The notes under the pieces are model-generated. The model saw only the letters and a program-made list of their open reading frames with translations. It was not told the DNA's origin and did no database searches. DNA of 64,000 bases, from NCBI GenBank assembly GCA_020445255.1, contig JAGRGY010000026.1:30219-94218 (forward strand), given 5' to 3'. Positions 43,467 to 52,154 of the stretch are shown in pieces (position 1 is the stretch's first letter; each line of letters opens with the position of its first letter). The position numbers and the translations under genes were made by a program. This stretch comes from Gammaproteobacteria bacterium (GTDB lineage: Bacteria; Pseudomonadota; Gammaproteobacteria; Chromatiales; Chromatiaceae).

Positions 43467-44233
43467 CCGTGTTTTCGGACTACGCCGCCTGCTACGACCT
43501 CGTATACCGCGACAAGGACTACGACGGGGAAGCGGCCCATGTCTGCAGCCTTCTGAGTGCACAGTCACTGAACGCGGGCACCGTTCTCGAACTCGGATGC
43601 GGCACGGGCGGGCATGCAGTTCCACTGGCAACACGTGGCTTCGACGTGACGGGCCTGGACCGTAGCGAGGAGATGCTGACCCTGGCGCGACAGCGGCTCG
43701 GTCATGTCGAGCCCGCGTTGCAGCGGCGCATCCATTTCGCCCAGGCGGATATCCAGGATTTCAAGCTGGAGCGGCGGTTCGACGCCGCCATGGCACTGTT
43801 TCACGTCATCAGCTATCTGGCGGACGACGGCGCGCTCGCGTCCGCGCTGGCCTGCATTCGTTCGCACCTCGACGGGCAAGGCGTGCTGGTATTCGACTTC
43901 TGGCACGCGCCGGCGGTTCTGGCACAGCGCCCCGAGACGCGTGAACGAACCTTCGAGGATGCCAACACACGGGTCATGCGTCGTATGCGTCCGCGGCTGA
44001 TCGCCGATCGTCGCTGCGTCAGTATCGACATCGAAATCGAATCGATGGACAAGCTGTCGGGGGCGGTTCGCTCGATCCGTGAAACACATTTGATGCGGTA
44101 TTTTGACGGCGACGAGCTCCGCGATGCACTGCACGCCGCGGGTTTCGATGTGCATGCCCTCTCTGCCTGGATGTCGCACGCTCCACCGACTGAGGAAGAC
44201 TGGAGCGCCTGCGTGGTGGCGCGGGCGCGATGA
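43463..44233 (+). CDS. SAM-dependent methyltransferase (sugar N- or O-methylase type)
   Basis: 256 residues. It opens SDYAACYDLVYRDKDYDGEA, a pattern shared with small amino-sugar methyltransferases (TylM1/DesVI-like). Then TVLELGCGTGGHAVPLATRG for SAM, AQADIQDFKLERRFDAAMAL and FHVISYLADD. Directly after the aminotransferase with a four-base overlap, so N-methylation of the amino sugar is a sensible guess. It ends in the four-base overlap with the next glycosyltransferase. Confidence 0.82.
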   Translation: MTVFSDYAACYDLVYRDKDYDGEAAHVCSLLSAQSLNAGTVLELGCGTGGHAVPLATRGFDVTGLDRSEEMLTLARQRLGHVEPALQRRIHFAQADIQDFKLERRFDAAMALFHVISYLADDGALASALACIRSHLDGQGVLVFDFWHAPAVLAQRPETRERTFEDANTRVMRRMRPRLIADRRCVSIDIEIESMDKLSGAVRSIRETHLMRYFDGDELRDALHAAGFDVHALSAWMSHAPPTEEDWSACVVARAR

Positions 44234-45414
44234 GTGAACGTATTGGATTTGTGCACTACCCGCACTGGCCCGATCATGCCCGGCTGGAGACGATGCCTTT
44301 TGCACTGCAGTCGGTGCGTGCGCTGAATCGAGCGGGCTGGCCCGTTGATCTGTTCGTCTGGCAGTCGCAGACCAGCGCGTTGCAGGAAGCGCTCGGCCCA
44401 GGCGTGTGGTTGCGCGAACCGGGCCGACTGGCGTTGTCGCTGCCCAAGCGGCTGCAATCCTACGGCCATGCCTTACGCTACGGATTCGCGCGCAACTACA
44501 GGTGTCTGTTCGGGTTGGGACAGATCGGGATTTTCGTGGCGAGCGCGATGGCGCGTGTAGCGCATTGCCCGCTGGTCTATCTGAACGATGAACTGCCGAG
44601 CGGTTGCCCGGACACGGTATGGCGGCGCATGGAGCGTCGTGCAGCACAGCGTGCAGACTTCATCGTGACGCCGGACAGCTGCCGGAATCCGCAACTCCTC
44701 ACCGAACTGGGTCTCGCGCAGGATACGCCGGCCTGTGCGCTGTATAACGTGCCGGTGGTCGACCACCCGGTGCCTTCGATCGATTGGCGCCGGCGGCTGG
44801 GTATCCCGCACGACCGCCACTACGTGGTGCACGCGGGTTCAGTCGCCGACTGGGCACAGGTCCCCGAGGTGCTGGCGACTGTCCCGTATTGGCCTCAGGA
44901 TGTGGTGCTGGTATTGCACAGTCGCGGCGGTGAGGCGGGCGATCGGTATCGTCGGCAGCTTGGCCATCTCGGCATCGAGGGGCGCGTTTTCTGGTCAACC
45001 GAACCGCTGTCTGAGCCGGCGCTCCATTCGCTGCTCGCCGCCTCGCTGGCAAGCCTCGGTCTGTACCGTAACTCCGGACCCAACATCGACCTGATCGGCT
45101 ATTCGTCAGGCAAGATCATGCGCAGTCTCGCCTGCGGAACACCGGTCATCGCCTCGGCAATCGGTTCACTGGACTTCGTGACGCAACACGCACTGGGCGT
45201 CCAGGTCACGCATCCCGCGGAAATTGCGGGCGCGCTTCCCGGATTGATCGCCGAACGCGAAGCCTTGCGTGAGCGCTGCCGGCGGTTCATCGGTACCGTG
45301 GTGTCGTTCCCCTCGGCCTGGAAGTCCTTCACGCACCGGTTCGGTGAGGTCGCAGGCGTCGATCTGGATGCGCCGCCCCAGCGGCGCCCGGCATCCGAGC
45401 GGGGTGGGATGTGA
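44230..45414 (+). CDS. Glycosyltransferase, GT-B fold (GT4-like)
   Basis: 394 residues. N-terminal Rossmann half (IGFVHYPHWPDHARLETMPF, VYLNDELPSG) and C-terminal half with HYVVHAGSVADWAQVPEVLA, VLVLHSRGG, and the donor-site region IDLIGYSSGKIMRSLACGTP-V. The usual E-x7-E motif of GT4 is not obvious; the corresponding region reads GYSSGKIMRSLACG. Likely a retaining transferase in glycan assembly. Coupled on both sides by four-base overlaps. Confidence 0.78.
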   Translation: MSERIGFVHYPHWPDHARLETMPFALQSVRALNRAGWPVDLFVWQSQTSALQEALGPGVWLREPGRLALSLPKRLQSYGHALRYGFARNYRCLFGLGQIGIFVASAMARVAHCPLVYLNDELPSGCPDTVWRRMERRAAQRADFIVTPDSCRNPQLLTELGLAQDTPACALYNVPVVDHPVPSIDWRRRLGIPHDRHYVVHAGSVADWAQVPEVLATVPYWPQDVVLVLHSRGGEAGDRYRRQLGHLGIEGRVFWSTEPLSEPALHSLLAASLASLGLYRNSGPNIDLIGYSSGKIMRSLACGTPVIASAIGSLDFVTQHALGVQVTHPAEIAGALPGLIAEREALRERCRRFIGTVVSFPSAWKSFTHRFGEVAGVDLDAPPQRRPASERGGM

Positions 45415-46313
45415 GGATTTCGATCGTTACTCCCTGCCTGAACGCGCAGGCCCATATTGCCGAAACGATCCGGAGTGTCGTGCAGCAACGTGGGGATTTC
45501 TCGATCGAGTACATCGTCGTCGACGGAGGTTCCAGCGACGCCACAGAGCAGCGTGTTCGCGAAGCGGCGCAATGCCTGGTCGACTGTCCTGGGCTCGTAC
45601 AGTGCGACGGCGTGACCATCGACTGGGTGTCCGAGCCGGGCAGCGGCATGTACGAGGCGCTCAACCGGGGCTTCGATCGGGCGAGTGGCGACGTGTATGC
45701 ATGGATCAACGCAGACGATCTCTATCTGCCGGGCGCGTTCCAGGCGGTCAGTCGGGTATTTTCGCAGTGCCCGGCAGTCGACTGGCTGAAGGGCGTGACC
45801 TCGTACATAGACGAAGATTCTGTTTTCCTGCGCGCCGGAAAGGTGCATCTCTATGACCGTGGCTGGCTGCACGCGGGCGTGTACGGCCGTGACCTGTACT
45901 TTGTCCAGCAGGACAGCGTCTTCTGGCGTGCCGCGTTGTGGGCAAGTGCCGGTCATTTTCCGTCCACGCTTTGCCTGGCCGGCGACTACTGGCTATGGTC
46001 GCGCTTTGCAGAGTTCGCGCCGCTGTACTCGCTGCCTGTTCCGTTGAGCTGCTTCCGCAGGCGTTCGGGTCAGCTGAGCGAGAACCGGTCCGGTTATGTC
46101 GACGAAGTGCGATGCCTCAAGCCCGGGCGCCTGCGACGCGCGACGATCGTCCGACGCCTGCTCGGTTTGCCGACGTCACGATACGCCCGGCCGCTACGCC
46201 TGGCATTGCGCTGGCTGGTCGGCAATCAGACATATCATGCCGTCGTGTTCGACGATGATGGGTGTTGCAGGACACTCGCCGGCGACTACGTCCGGGTGAG
46301 AACGGCGCTGTGA
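45411..46313 (+). CDS. Glycosyltransferase family 2
   Basis: 300 residues, GTG start in the GTGA overlap. RISIVTPCLNAQAHIAETIR, EYIVVDGGSSDATEQ, WVSEPGSGMYEALNRGFDRA and the metal-binding WINADDLYLPGAF are the WcaA-like GT2 motifs. LAGDYWLWSRFAEFAPLYSL corresponds to the acceptor loop. The same motif set occurs in the GT2 gene at 50.3 kb, a probable distant paralogue. Confidence 0.87.
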   Translation: MRISIVTPCLNAQAHIAETIRSVVQQRGDFSIEYIVVDGGSSDATEQRVREAAQCLVDCPGLVQCDGVTIDWVSEPGSGMYEALNRGFDRASGDVYAWINADDLYLPGAFQAVSRVFSQCPAVDWLKGVTSYIDEDSVFLRAGKVHLYDRGWLHAGVYGRDLYFVQQDSVFWRAALWASAGHFPSTLCLAGDYWLWSRFAEFAPLYSLPVPLSCFRRRSGQLSENRSGYVDEVRCLKPGRLRRATIVRRLLGLPTSRYARPLRLALRWLVGNQTYHAVVFDDDGCCRTLAGDYVRVRTAL

Positions 46314-47257
46314 AGTGTCCGATCTGCACATCGCAGGACCTGCGCCATGTCCAGGATCTATGCGATGACCGCTACGGCTTCCCCGAGTCATACCCATTGG
46401 TCGCCTGCCGGGTGTGCGGGCACCGGTTCCTTGGCGCCGCCTTCACCCCGGCGGAACTGACACGCCTGTATACCGATTACTATCCCCGCGGCGGCCAGGT
46501 GGACGTGCCACAGCAGCCCAGCAGGGAGCGGGGCAGGTTGGCGGCATGGTGGCAGGGGGATGCGGGCAGTGCGTCGCGCTGGGTGCCAGCGGGTAGCCGT
46601 GTGCTGGATGTCGGCTGCGGCGCCTGTCAGTCGCTGGACTTCCTGCGTCGCCGAGGCTGCGAGGTGCACGGGGTGGAGGCGGACGAGAACGTTCGGGAGA
46701 TTGCGCGGGCCGGTGGCTTCGATGTCCGTATCGGCCCATTCGATCCGGCAGACTTCGAGCCGGGATCGTTCGACTGCATCACGATGGATCAGGTGATCGA
46801 ACACATGCCGGACCCGGTACAGACACTTCGCGGCGTGGCTCAGCTGCTGCGTCCAGGTGGAGTGGCGGTGTTGAGCACACCGAACGCCGAGGGTTGGGGT
46901 GCGGCGCTGTTCGGCCGGCGCTGGATCAACTGGCATTCACCCTATCACCTGCATCACTTCTCGCGTTCCTCGCTGCACCGTCTGGCGGAACCGGCCGGGC
47001 TGATGATTGAACGCATCGCGCACATCACCAACGCCGATTGGCTGCTGTATCAATGGATACACCTGGCGACCGTGCCGGCATGTGGTACGGCCTCGTCGTT
47101 CTGGTCGACAAAATCGGCCCGTAGCTCACGCGAACGCGTCGCCATCCGAGCTGTTTCCGTACTGCATGCGACCGGTTTCGACCATCTGCTGACCCGGTTG
47201 TTCGACGCGCTGGGCATCGGCGACAACCGCATCATTTTGTTGCGCAGGCCAACGTGA
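46310..47257 (+). CDS. Methyltransferase with N-terminal zinc-finger motif
   Basis: 315 residues from the GTG at 46310. The first 35 residues have CPICTSQDL and ACRVCGHRF, a four-cysteine zinc ribbon common on class I methyltransferases of glycan clusters. Then SRVLDVGCGACQSLDFLRRR for SAM, GVEADENVREIARAGG, MDQVIEHMPDPVQTLRGVAQ and LLRPGGVAVLSTPNAEGWGA. Methyltransf_23 type. A further candidate for glycan capping or decoration. Coupled to both neighbours. Confidence 0.83.
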   Translation: MKCPICTSQDLRHVQDLCDDRYGFPESYPLVACRVCGHRFLGAAFTPAELTRLYTDYYPRGGQVDVPQQPSRERGRLAAWWQGDAGSASRWVPAGSRVLDVGCGACQSLDFLRRRGCEVHGVEADENVREIARAGGFDVRIGPFDPADFEPGSFDCITMDQVIEHMPDPVQTLRGVAQLLRPGGVAVLSTPNAEGWGAALFGRRWINWHSPYHLHHFSRSSLHRLAEPAGLMIERIAHITNADWLLYQWIHLATVPACGTASSFWSTKSARSSRERVAIRAVSVLHATGFDHLLTRLFDALGIGDNRIILLRRPT

Positions 47258-48081
47258 GCAGGGTGTACGTCTTAGTTCCGGTCCACAACCGCAGACCGAC
47301 GACGCTACGCTTCGTCGACTGCCTGCAACGCCAGACCCATACGAACTGGCAGCTGGTGCTGATCGACGATGGCTCGGATGACGGTACGGCCGCCGCGGTA
47401 CGGCAGGTGTTGCCGGGTGTCACGATCCTGCAGGGCGACGGCAGCCTGTGGTGGGCGGGCGCACTGCAGCTTGGCTATCGCTGGCTGACCGACGGCCGGG
47501 CGCAACCGCACGACCTCGTGCTGATCATCAACGACGACACGACCTTCGAGCCCGACTTGCTCGCCACCGGGGCAGCGCTCATCGGCGATCATCCGCGCAG
47601 CATGCTGCACGCCCAGTGCCGCGATGAAGGTGACGACGAACTGCTCGACGACGGCATCGGTGTGGATTGGCGGCGACTCGCGTTTCGCCCGGTGCATGCC
47701 AGCGACGAGGTCGACTGCCTGTCGACGCGTGGCCTGCTGATGACTGTGGAGGGCATTCGCAGGACCGGCGGTTTCCGCCCGCGCTGGCTGCCCCATTACC
47801 TTTCCGACTACGAGTTCACGCTACGTGCCGGGCGGCGTGGGATCCGCCCGCTGCTTGATCCGGCGTTTTTCGTGCGTTCGCCACGCAAGCCGACCGCTCA
47901 GGAACGTGCAGACGGTCTGGCCAGTACGGTCGCGTCGCTGTTTGCGAAGAACAACCCCGTCAATCCGGCGGCCTGGTTCATGTTCGCGTTGCTTGCCAGC
48001 CCCTGGGTCTATAAGCCCTGGAACCTGATGCAGGTCGGTGTGCGCACATTGGTGCGCCTGGCAAGGCACAAGCCGCGGTGA
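47254..48081 (+). CDS. Glycosyltransferase family 2 (rhamnosyltransferase-like)
   Basis: 275 residues, GTG start. RVYVLVPVHNRRPTTLRFVD, LVLIDDGSDDGTAAAVRQVL, then ILQGDGSLWWAGALQLGYRW, the WWxGA motif seen in a distinct GT2 branch of cell-wall and O-antigen enzymes, and ILIINDDTTFEPD-type metal site. C-terminal hydrophobic stretch (AAWFMFALLASPWVYKPWNL) may contact the membrane. Confidence 0.83.
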   Translation: MSRVYVLVPVHNRRPTTLRFVDCLQRQTHTNWQLVLIDDGSDDGTAAAVRQVLPGVTILQGDGSLWWAGALQLGYRWLTDGRAQPHDLVLIINDDTTFEPDLLATGAALIGDHPRSMLHAQCRDEGDDELLDDGIGVDWRRLAFRPVHASDEVDCLSTRGLLMTVEGIRRTGGFRPRWLPHYLSDYEFTLRAGRRGIRPLLDPAFFVRSPRKPTAQERADGLASTVASLFAKNNPVNPAAWFMFALLASPWVYKPWNLMQVGVRTLVRLARHKPR

Positions 48082-48093
48082 GGTGAGCAGCCG

Positions 48094-49095
48094 ATGCAGG
48101 CAGACAACGTTTCTTCGAGCGGGGCGATTCAGCGCAGTGCGGTCGAGCACGCACCCATAGCGTTGTTCGTCTACCGTCGCGCCGATCACGTGGCTGCGCT
48201 GTTGCGGGATCTGCACGACAATGAACCGGCTGCGGCAAGCCGGCTGTATGTGTTCAGTGATGCACCGGCGAAGGATGAGGATGCCGTCGCGGTGACGGGG
48301 GTGCGCGAATTGGTGCGCGCTATCGACGGGTTTCGCAGTGTGGAACTGGTCGAGCGCAGGGACAATCTTGGTTGTGCCGCCAACGTGATCGACGGGGTGT
48401 CCCAGGTGCTGTCGGCGCACGATCGTGTCATCGTCGTCGAGGATGACCTGCGGCTGTCGCCGTACTTCCTGGACTACATGAACGCGGCGTTGGCGTGCTA
48501 TCGGCAGCGCGACGACATCTTTTCGGTCAGCGCCTTCGCCCCTCGTCCTGTCGACCTGGGCCTGCCAAGTGACTACGGGGCGGATGTCTACCTGTCACGG
48601 CGCAATGCTTCGTGGGGATGGGGGACCTGGGCGGATCGCTGGAGGCGCGTCGACTGGGCGGTCGCCGATTACGCCACATTTTCCAATGATCGCCATCGGC
48701 GCGCAGCGTTCGACGGTGGCGGCAACGACCTGTCGCTCATGCTCGACGAGCAGATGGCCGGTCGCATCGACTCCTGGTCGATCCGGTTCAGTTTCGCGCA
48801 CTACCGGCACGCGGCATTCTCGGTTTGCCCGCGCCATTCGTATACGGCGCACGCAGGCTGCGATGGCCGCGGCACGCACGTGCCGCGCGGCCACGCCGTT
48901 CATGTCGATCTCGAGCGTGCGTTGCGCGCGCCCTCCTTGCCTGCGGACCTCGCGCCGGACCCTGCCGTGCTGGCGGCGCTGCGGCGCTTCCACGGCGAGT
49001 CGGACATTGCCGCGATGCTCGGCAGGATCCCGGGGGTAAGGGCCGGCGTGCGCTGGGTGAAGCGGCGGTTGGGGATCGAGGGACGCCTGCTATGA
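48094..49095 (+). CDS. Glycosyltransferase, GT-A fold (GNT-I/GT2-like)
   Basis: 333 residues. APIALFVYRRADHVAALLRD, LYVFSDAPAKDEDAVAV, NLGCAANVIDGVSQVLSAHD and the metal site VIVVEDDLRLSPYFLDYMNA are typical of bacterial enzymes related to the GT13-like group. YLSRRNASWGWGTWADRWRR is a conserved acceptor-side segment. Twelve bases separate it from the previous gene; it is coupled to the next by ATGA. Confidence 0.8.
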   Translation: MQADNVSSSGAIQRSAVEHAPIALFVYRRADHVAALLRDLHDNEPAAASRLYVFSDAPAKDEDAVAVTGVRELVRAIDGFRSVELVERRDNLGCAANVIDGVSQVLSAHDRVIVVEDDLRLSPYFLDYMNAALACYRQRDDIFSVSAFAPRPVDLGLPSDYGADVYLSRRNASWGWGTWADRWRRVDWAVADYATFSNDRHRRAAFDGGGNDLSLMLDEQMAGRIDSWSIRFSFAHYRHAAFSVCPRHSYTAHAGCDGRGTHVPRGHAVHVDLERALRAPSLPADLAPDPAVLAALRRFHGESDIAAMLGRIPGVRAGVRWVKRRLGIEGRLL

Positions 49096-50333
49096 AGGTG
49101 GTGCATGTCAGTGCGTTCGAGCGCCAGGGCGGGGCGGCGATCGCCGCACAGCGTTTGCATAGTGCCTCGCGAGGCGCAGGCATCGACTCGCGGTTGCTCG
49201 TGCAGTTTGGCGCCGGCGATTCGGTCGCGGCGGTGGCGCCGCGCGGCAAGTGGGCCAAGGCGTTCGCCCTGCTCGGCGATAGCCTCGAGCCGCTGCCGCT
49301 GGCCGCCTACCGACAGCGTACCGGTGACGTATTCTCGTCCAACTGGCTGCCGTCCGGTGCGTTGCGGCGTGTACGCGAGATGCAGCCTGACCTTGTCCAT
49401 CTGCATTGGCTCGGTGCCGGTGCGCTGTCGGTTGGACAGTTGCGCCACCTTGGCGTGCCAATCGTCTGGACCCTGCACGACATGTGGCCGATCACCGGCG
49501 GCTGTCACTACGCCGGATCCTGCGCGGGCTACGTCGACCAATGTGGCCACTGTCCGCAGCTCGGGTCGCATCGCGGAGGTGACCTCAGCCGCTGGACGAT
49601 GCGGCGCAAGCACCGTGCCTGGCGCGCGCTGGCACTTACCGCGGTGGCACCCAGCCAGTGGCTGGCGGACAGCGCGCGACGCAGCAGCCTGTTCCGCGAC
49701 CGCGACGTTAGGGTGATACGCAACCCGCTGGATCTCGAACGCTGGCGACCGGTCGACGCGCAGTTTGCACGCCGTGTGCTCGGCCTGCCGGACGGGCCGG
49801 TGCTGTTGTTCGCGGCGGCGCGCGGGCTGATGGCCCCCTACAAGGGCGGCGAATGCCTGCTCGACGTGCTGCGCGCGCTGCACGCCTCGGGTCAGCGCTT
49901 CACCCTCGCGCTGATGGGTGGCGGCGAAACGGTGCACGCGGCCCTCACCGGTTTCGCAGTGCACCACTTGGGGAATTTTCACGACGAGGTCAGCCGGGTG
50001 CTGGCCTACTCTGCGGCCGACCTGACCGTGCACGTCGCCGAGCAGGACAATCTGCCCAACACCATTGCCGAGTCGATGGCCTGCGGCACGCCCGTCGCCG
50101 CGTTCCGTGTAGGCGGCGTCCCGGAGATGATCGGCGACCGTTCCGATGGAATCCTGGTGGCCCCAGGGGGCGGCGCGGCGATGGCCGATGCACTCGCCTG
50201 GTACCTTACGGACGCGGACCGCGCCGCCATGTCGGCGGCCGCGCGCGAAAGGGCCGAGGCAGAGTATGCGCAGGATGTGGTCGCGCGCGCCTACGCCGAC
50301 CTGTACGTGGAGTTGCTGCGCGATGCACGCTGA
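49092..50333 (+). CDS. Glycosyltransferase family 4
   Basis: 413 residues from ATG 49092. MKVVHVSAFERQGGAAIAAQ opens a GT-B fold; WTLHDMWPITGGCHYAGSC and CGHCPQLGS are typical of one GT4 branch. The donor site has the E-x7-E pattern near EQDNLPNTIAESMACGTPVA. Probably adds a hexose or deoxyhexose to the chain. It overlaps the next gene by 11 bases. Confidence 0.87.
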   Translation: MKVVHVSAFERQGGAAIAAQRLHSASRGAGIDSRLLVQFGAGDSVAAVAPRGKWAKAFALLGDSLEPLPLAAYRQRTGDVFSSNWLPSGALRRVREMQPDLVHLHWLGAGALSVGQLRHLGVPIVWTLHDMWPITGGCHYAGSCAGYVDQCGHCPQLGSHRGGDLSRWTMRRKHRAWRALALTAVAPSQWLADSARRSSLFRDRDVRVIRNPLDLERWRPVDAQFARRVLGLPDGPVLLFAAARGLMAPYKGGECLLDVLRALHASGQRFTLALMGGGETVHAALTGFAVHHLGNFHDEVSRVLAYSAADLTVHVAEQDNLPNTIAESMACGTPVAAFRVGGVPEMIGDRSDGILVAPGGGAAMADALAWYLTDADRAAMSAAARERAEAEYAQDVVARAYADLYVELLRDAR

Positions 50334-51102
50334 GCCGCGGGCACGCTACAAGGTCAGCATTATCACCGCGGTGCTGAATGCGCGGGCAACACTGGCTCAG
50401 ACCATCGCCAGCATCGCGGCCCAGGACTACCCCGCATTGGAATACATCATCGTGGACGGGGGCTCGACGGACGGCACCCGCGAAGTCATCGCGGACTGGC
50501 GCGACCGAGTCGACGTGTTGATCGAGGAGCAGGATTCCGGCATCGCAGAGGCGATGAACAAGGGTCTCGCGCGGGCCAGCGGTGACCTGGTGCTTTTCCT
50601 GCATGCTGACGACCGCTTGGCTGATGACGCTGCGTTGACGCGGGCAGTCAGCGCGATCGATTCGTCCGATGCCATCTGGGCCTTCGACATCCTGTTCGGC
50701 ACTGTCGGACATCCCAGGCGGTATTCTCCACGACCGTTCAACGCATGGACGCGGTTCAAGAACCCACTGCCGCACCAGGGCGTGCTGTGTCCGCGCCGGC
50801 TGTACGATCGGCTCGGTGGCTTCGATCCGTCGCTGAAGATCTGCATGGACTACGAGTTCTTTCTGCGCGCCTACCTCGCTGGCATCACGCTGCGGCGGGT
50901 GCCCACGATCCTTGCCGTGATGGGCAGCGCAGGAGTGAGCTCGCGACGCGACTGGGACGGCCTGCGCGCACGGCTGGGGGAGGAGCGCCGAGTGCAGGCA
51001 CGCCACGCCGGCGGCGCTGCCTGGCGGGCGGTCTCGGCCCTGTACTGGCCGCTGTATCTTTCCTACCGCCGGGTGCGGGCGCTGCGGGGTGGACCGCGAT
51101 GA
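50323..51102 (+). CDS. Glycosyltransferase family 2
   Basis: 259 residues from ATG 50323, 11 bases inside the previous gene. KVSIITAVLNARATLAQTIA, EYIIVDGGSTDGTREVI, EEQDSGIAEAMNKGLARASG and LFLHADDRLADDAAL are the GT2 motifs, close to those of the enzyme at 45.4 kb. KICMDYEFFLRAYLAGITLR is the acceptor segment. The Arg-rich C-terminus ends four bases into the next gene. Confidence 0.87.
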   Translation: MHAEPRARYKVSIITAVLNARATLAQTIASIAAQDYPALEYIIVDGGSTDGTREVIADWRDRVDVLIEEQDSGIAEAMNKGLARASGDLVLFLHADDRLADDAALTRAVSAIDSSDAIWAFDILFGTVGHPRRYSPRPFNAWTRFKNPLPHQGVLCPRRLYDRLGGFDPSLKICMDYEFFLRAYLAGITLRRVPTILAVMGSAGVSSRRDWDGLRARLGEERRVQARHAGGAAWRAVSALYWPLYLSYRRVRALRGGPR

Positions 51103-52118
51103 GGGTGCTCTCGCCGATACCCACTGGAAGCGGCGCCTATGTGCTGCACGAACAGCTCGCCAGCCGGATTGCGGACTATCGACTGAGACCCTATTCGCCC
51201 TGGTGGACGCTGTTTCCGCCGGCGCTGCCGTTGGCCGGGCGCGGGAATGCGGACCTCGTGCACGCTGAAGCGGGCTACGGGATCTTCTTCAAGCGTCGCG
51301 GGCTGCCGCTGGTCGTTACCGCACACGGTTATGTCAGCGACCGCCTCATGCGAGCGTGCAGCAGTCGCCTGCAGTACCTGCACTACCGGACCGACCTGCG
51401 GCTGTTCACTTACCTGACGTTGCAGCAGGCTGACCGGGTGGTCGTCGTGAGCGAGTTTCTCCGCAACCTGATCCGCCGCGACCTCGGTATCGATCGGCCG
51501 GTTCAGGTGATCCACAACGGCGTCGATGAACAGCGCTTCGTGCCCGCACCGCCGGCACATGCAGCAAAGCGCAAGTCATTCAGACTGCTGTTCTGCGGCA
51601 ACCTGCGGCCGGCCAAGGGCGCAGGTCTGTTGGTGCCGCTGGCGGAGGCGTTGGGTGAAGGCTTCGAGATCTGTTACACCGGCGGTTCGAGCGATGCCAA
51701 AGCGTCGCAAGCCCCGTCGCCGCGGGGTGCAGGGCGCCTCGTACCGCTTGGACGCCTTGCACACGCCGATATGCCGGCGGTCTACCATGACGTGGACGCG
51801 TTGTTGGTGCCGTCACTGCGCGAGGGCTTCGGCCTGTGCGTCGCCGAGGCGATGGCCTGTGGCCTGCCCGTGGTGGCGACCAATGACAGCGCACTGCCGG
51901 AACTGGTGCAGCACGGGGATGGTGGGCTGCTGTGTCCTGCCAATGATGTAGTGGCTTTCGCCAATGCGGTCCGGATGCTGGCCGGGTCGCGCGCCGACAG
52001 GGTGCGCATGGGCGAGTACAACCGTGCCCGGGTCGAGGAGCACTTCACGCTCGACAGAATGGCAGAGGACTATCGGCGGTTGTTCATCGAGGTCATCGAT
52101 GGCGGTGCTGCAGGTTAA
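51099..52118 (+). CDS. Glycosyltransferase family 4
   Basis: 339 residues from ATG 51099. It begins MRVLSPIPTGSGAYVLHEQL; VVTAHGYVSDRLM is the sugar-acceptor loop and VIHNGVDEQRF starts the C-terminal domain. SLREGFGLCVAEAMACGLPV shows the E-x7-E donor motif. Last gene of the 36.9-52.1 kb operon. The next gene is convergent, 36 bases away, with only a weak GAGCA/TGCTC hairpin in the gap. Confidence 0.88.
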   Translation: MRVLSPIPTGSGAYVLHEQLASRIADYRLRPYSPWWTLFPPALPLAGRGNADLVHAEAGYGIFFKRRGLPLVVTAHGYVSDRLMRACSSRLQYLHYRTDLRLFTYLTLQQADRVVVVSEFLRNLIRRDLGIDRPVQVIHNGVDEQRFVPAPPAHAAKRKSFRLLFCGNLRPAKGAGLLVPLAEALGEGFEICYTGGSSDAKASQAPSPRGAGRLVPLGRLAHADMPAVYHDVDALLVPSLREGFGLCVAEAMACGLPVVATNDSALPELVQHGDGGLLCPANDVVAFANAVRMLAGSRADRVRMGEYNRARVEEHFTLDRMAEDYRRLFIEVIDGGAAG

Positions 52119-52154
52119 GCCGGCGGTCGTTCGAGCACGATGCTCCGGCGTTGC

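Noticed and set aside
52119..52154. Terminator between the last GT4 gene and the sulfotransferase
   Set aside because: Only a 5-bp GAGCA/TGCTC stem (52133-52145) without T run; too weak to list as a feature.
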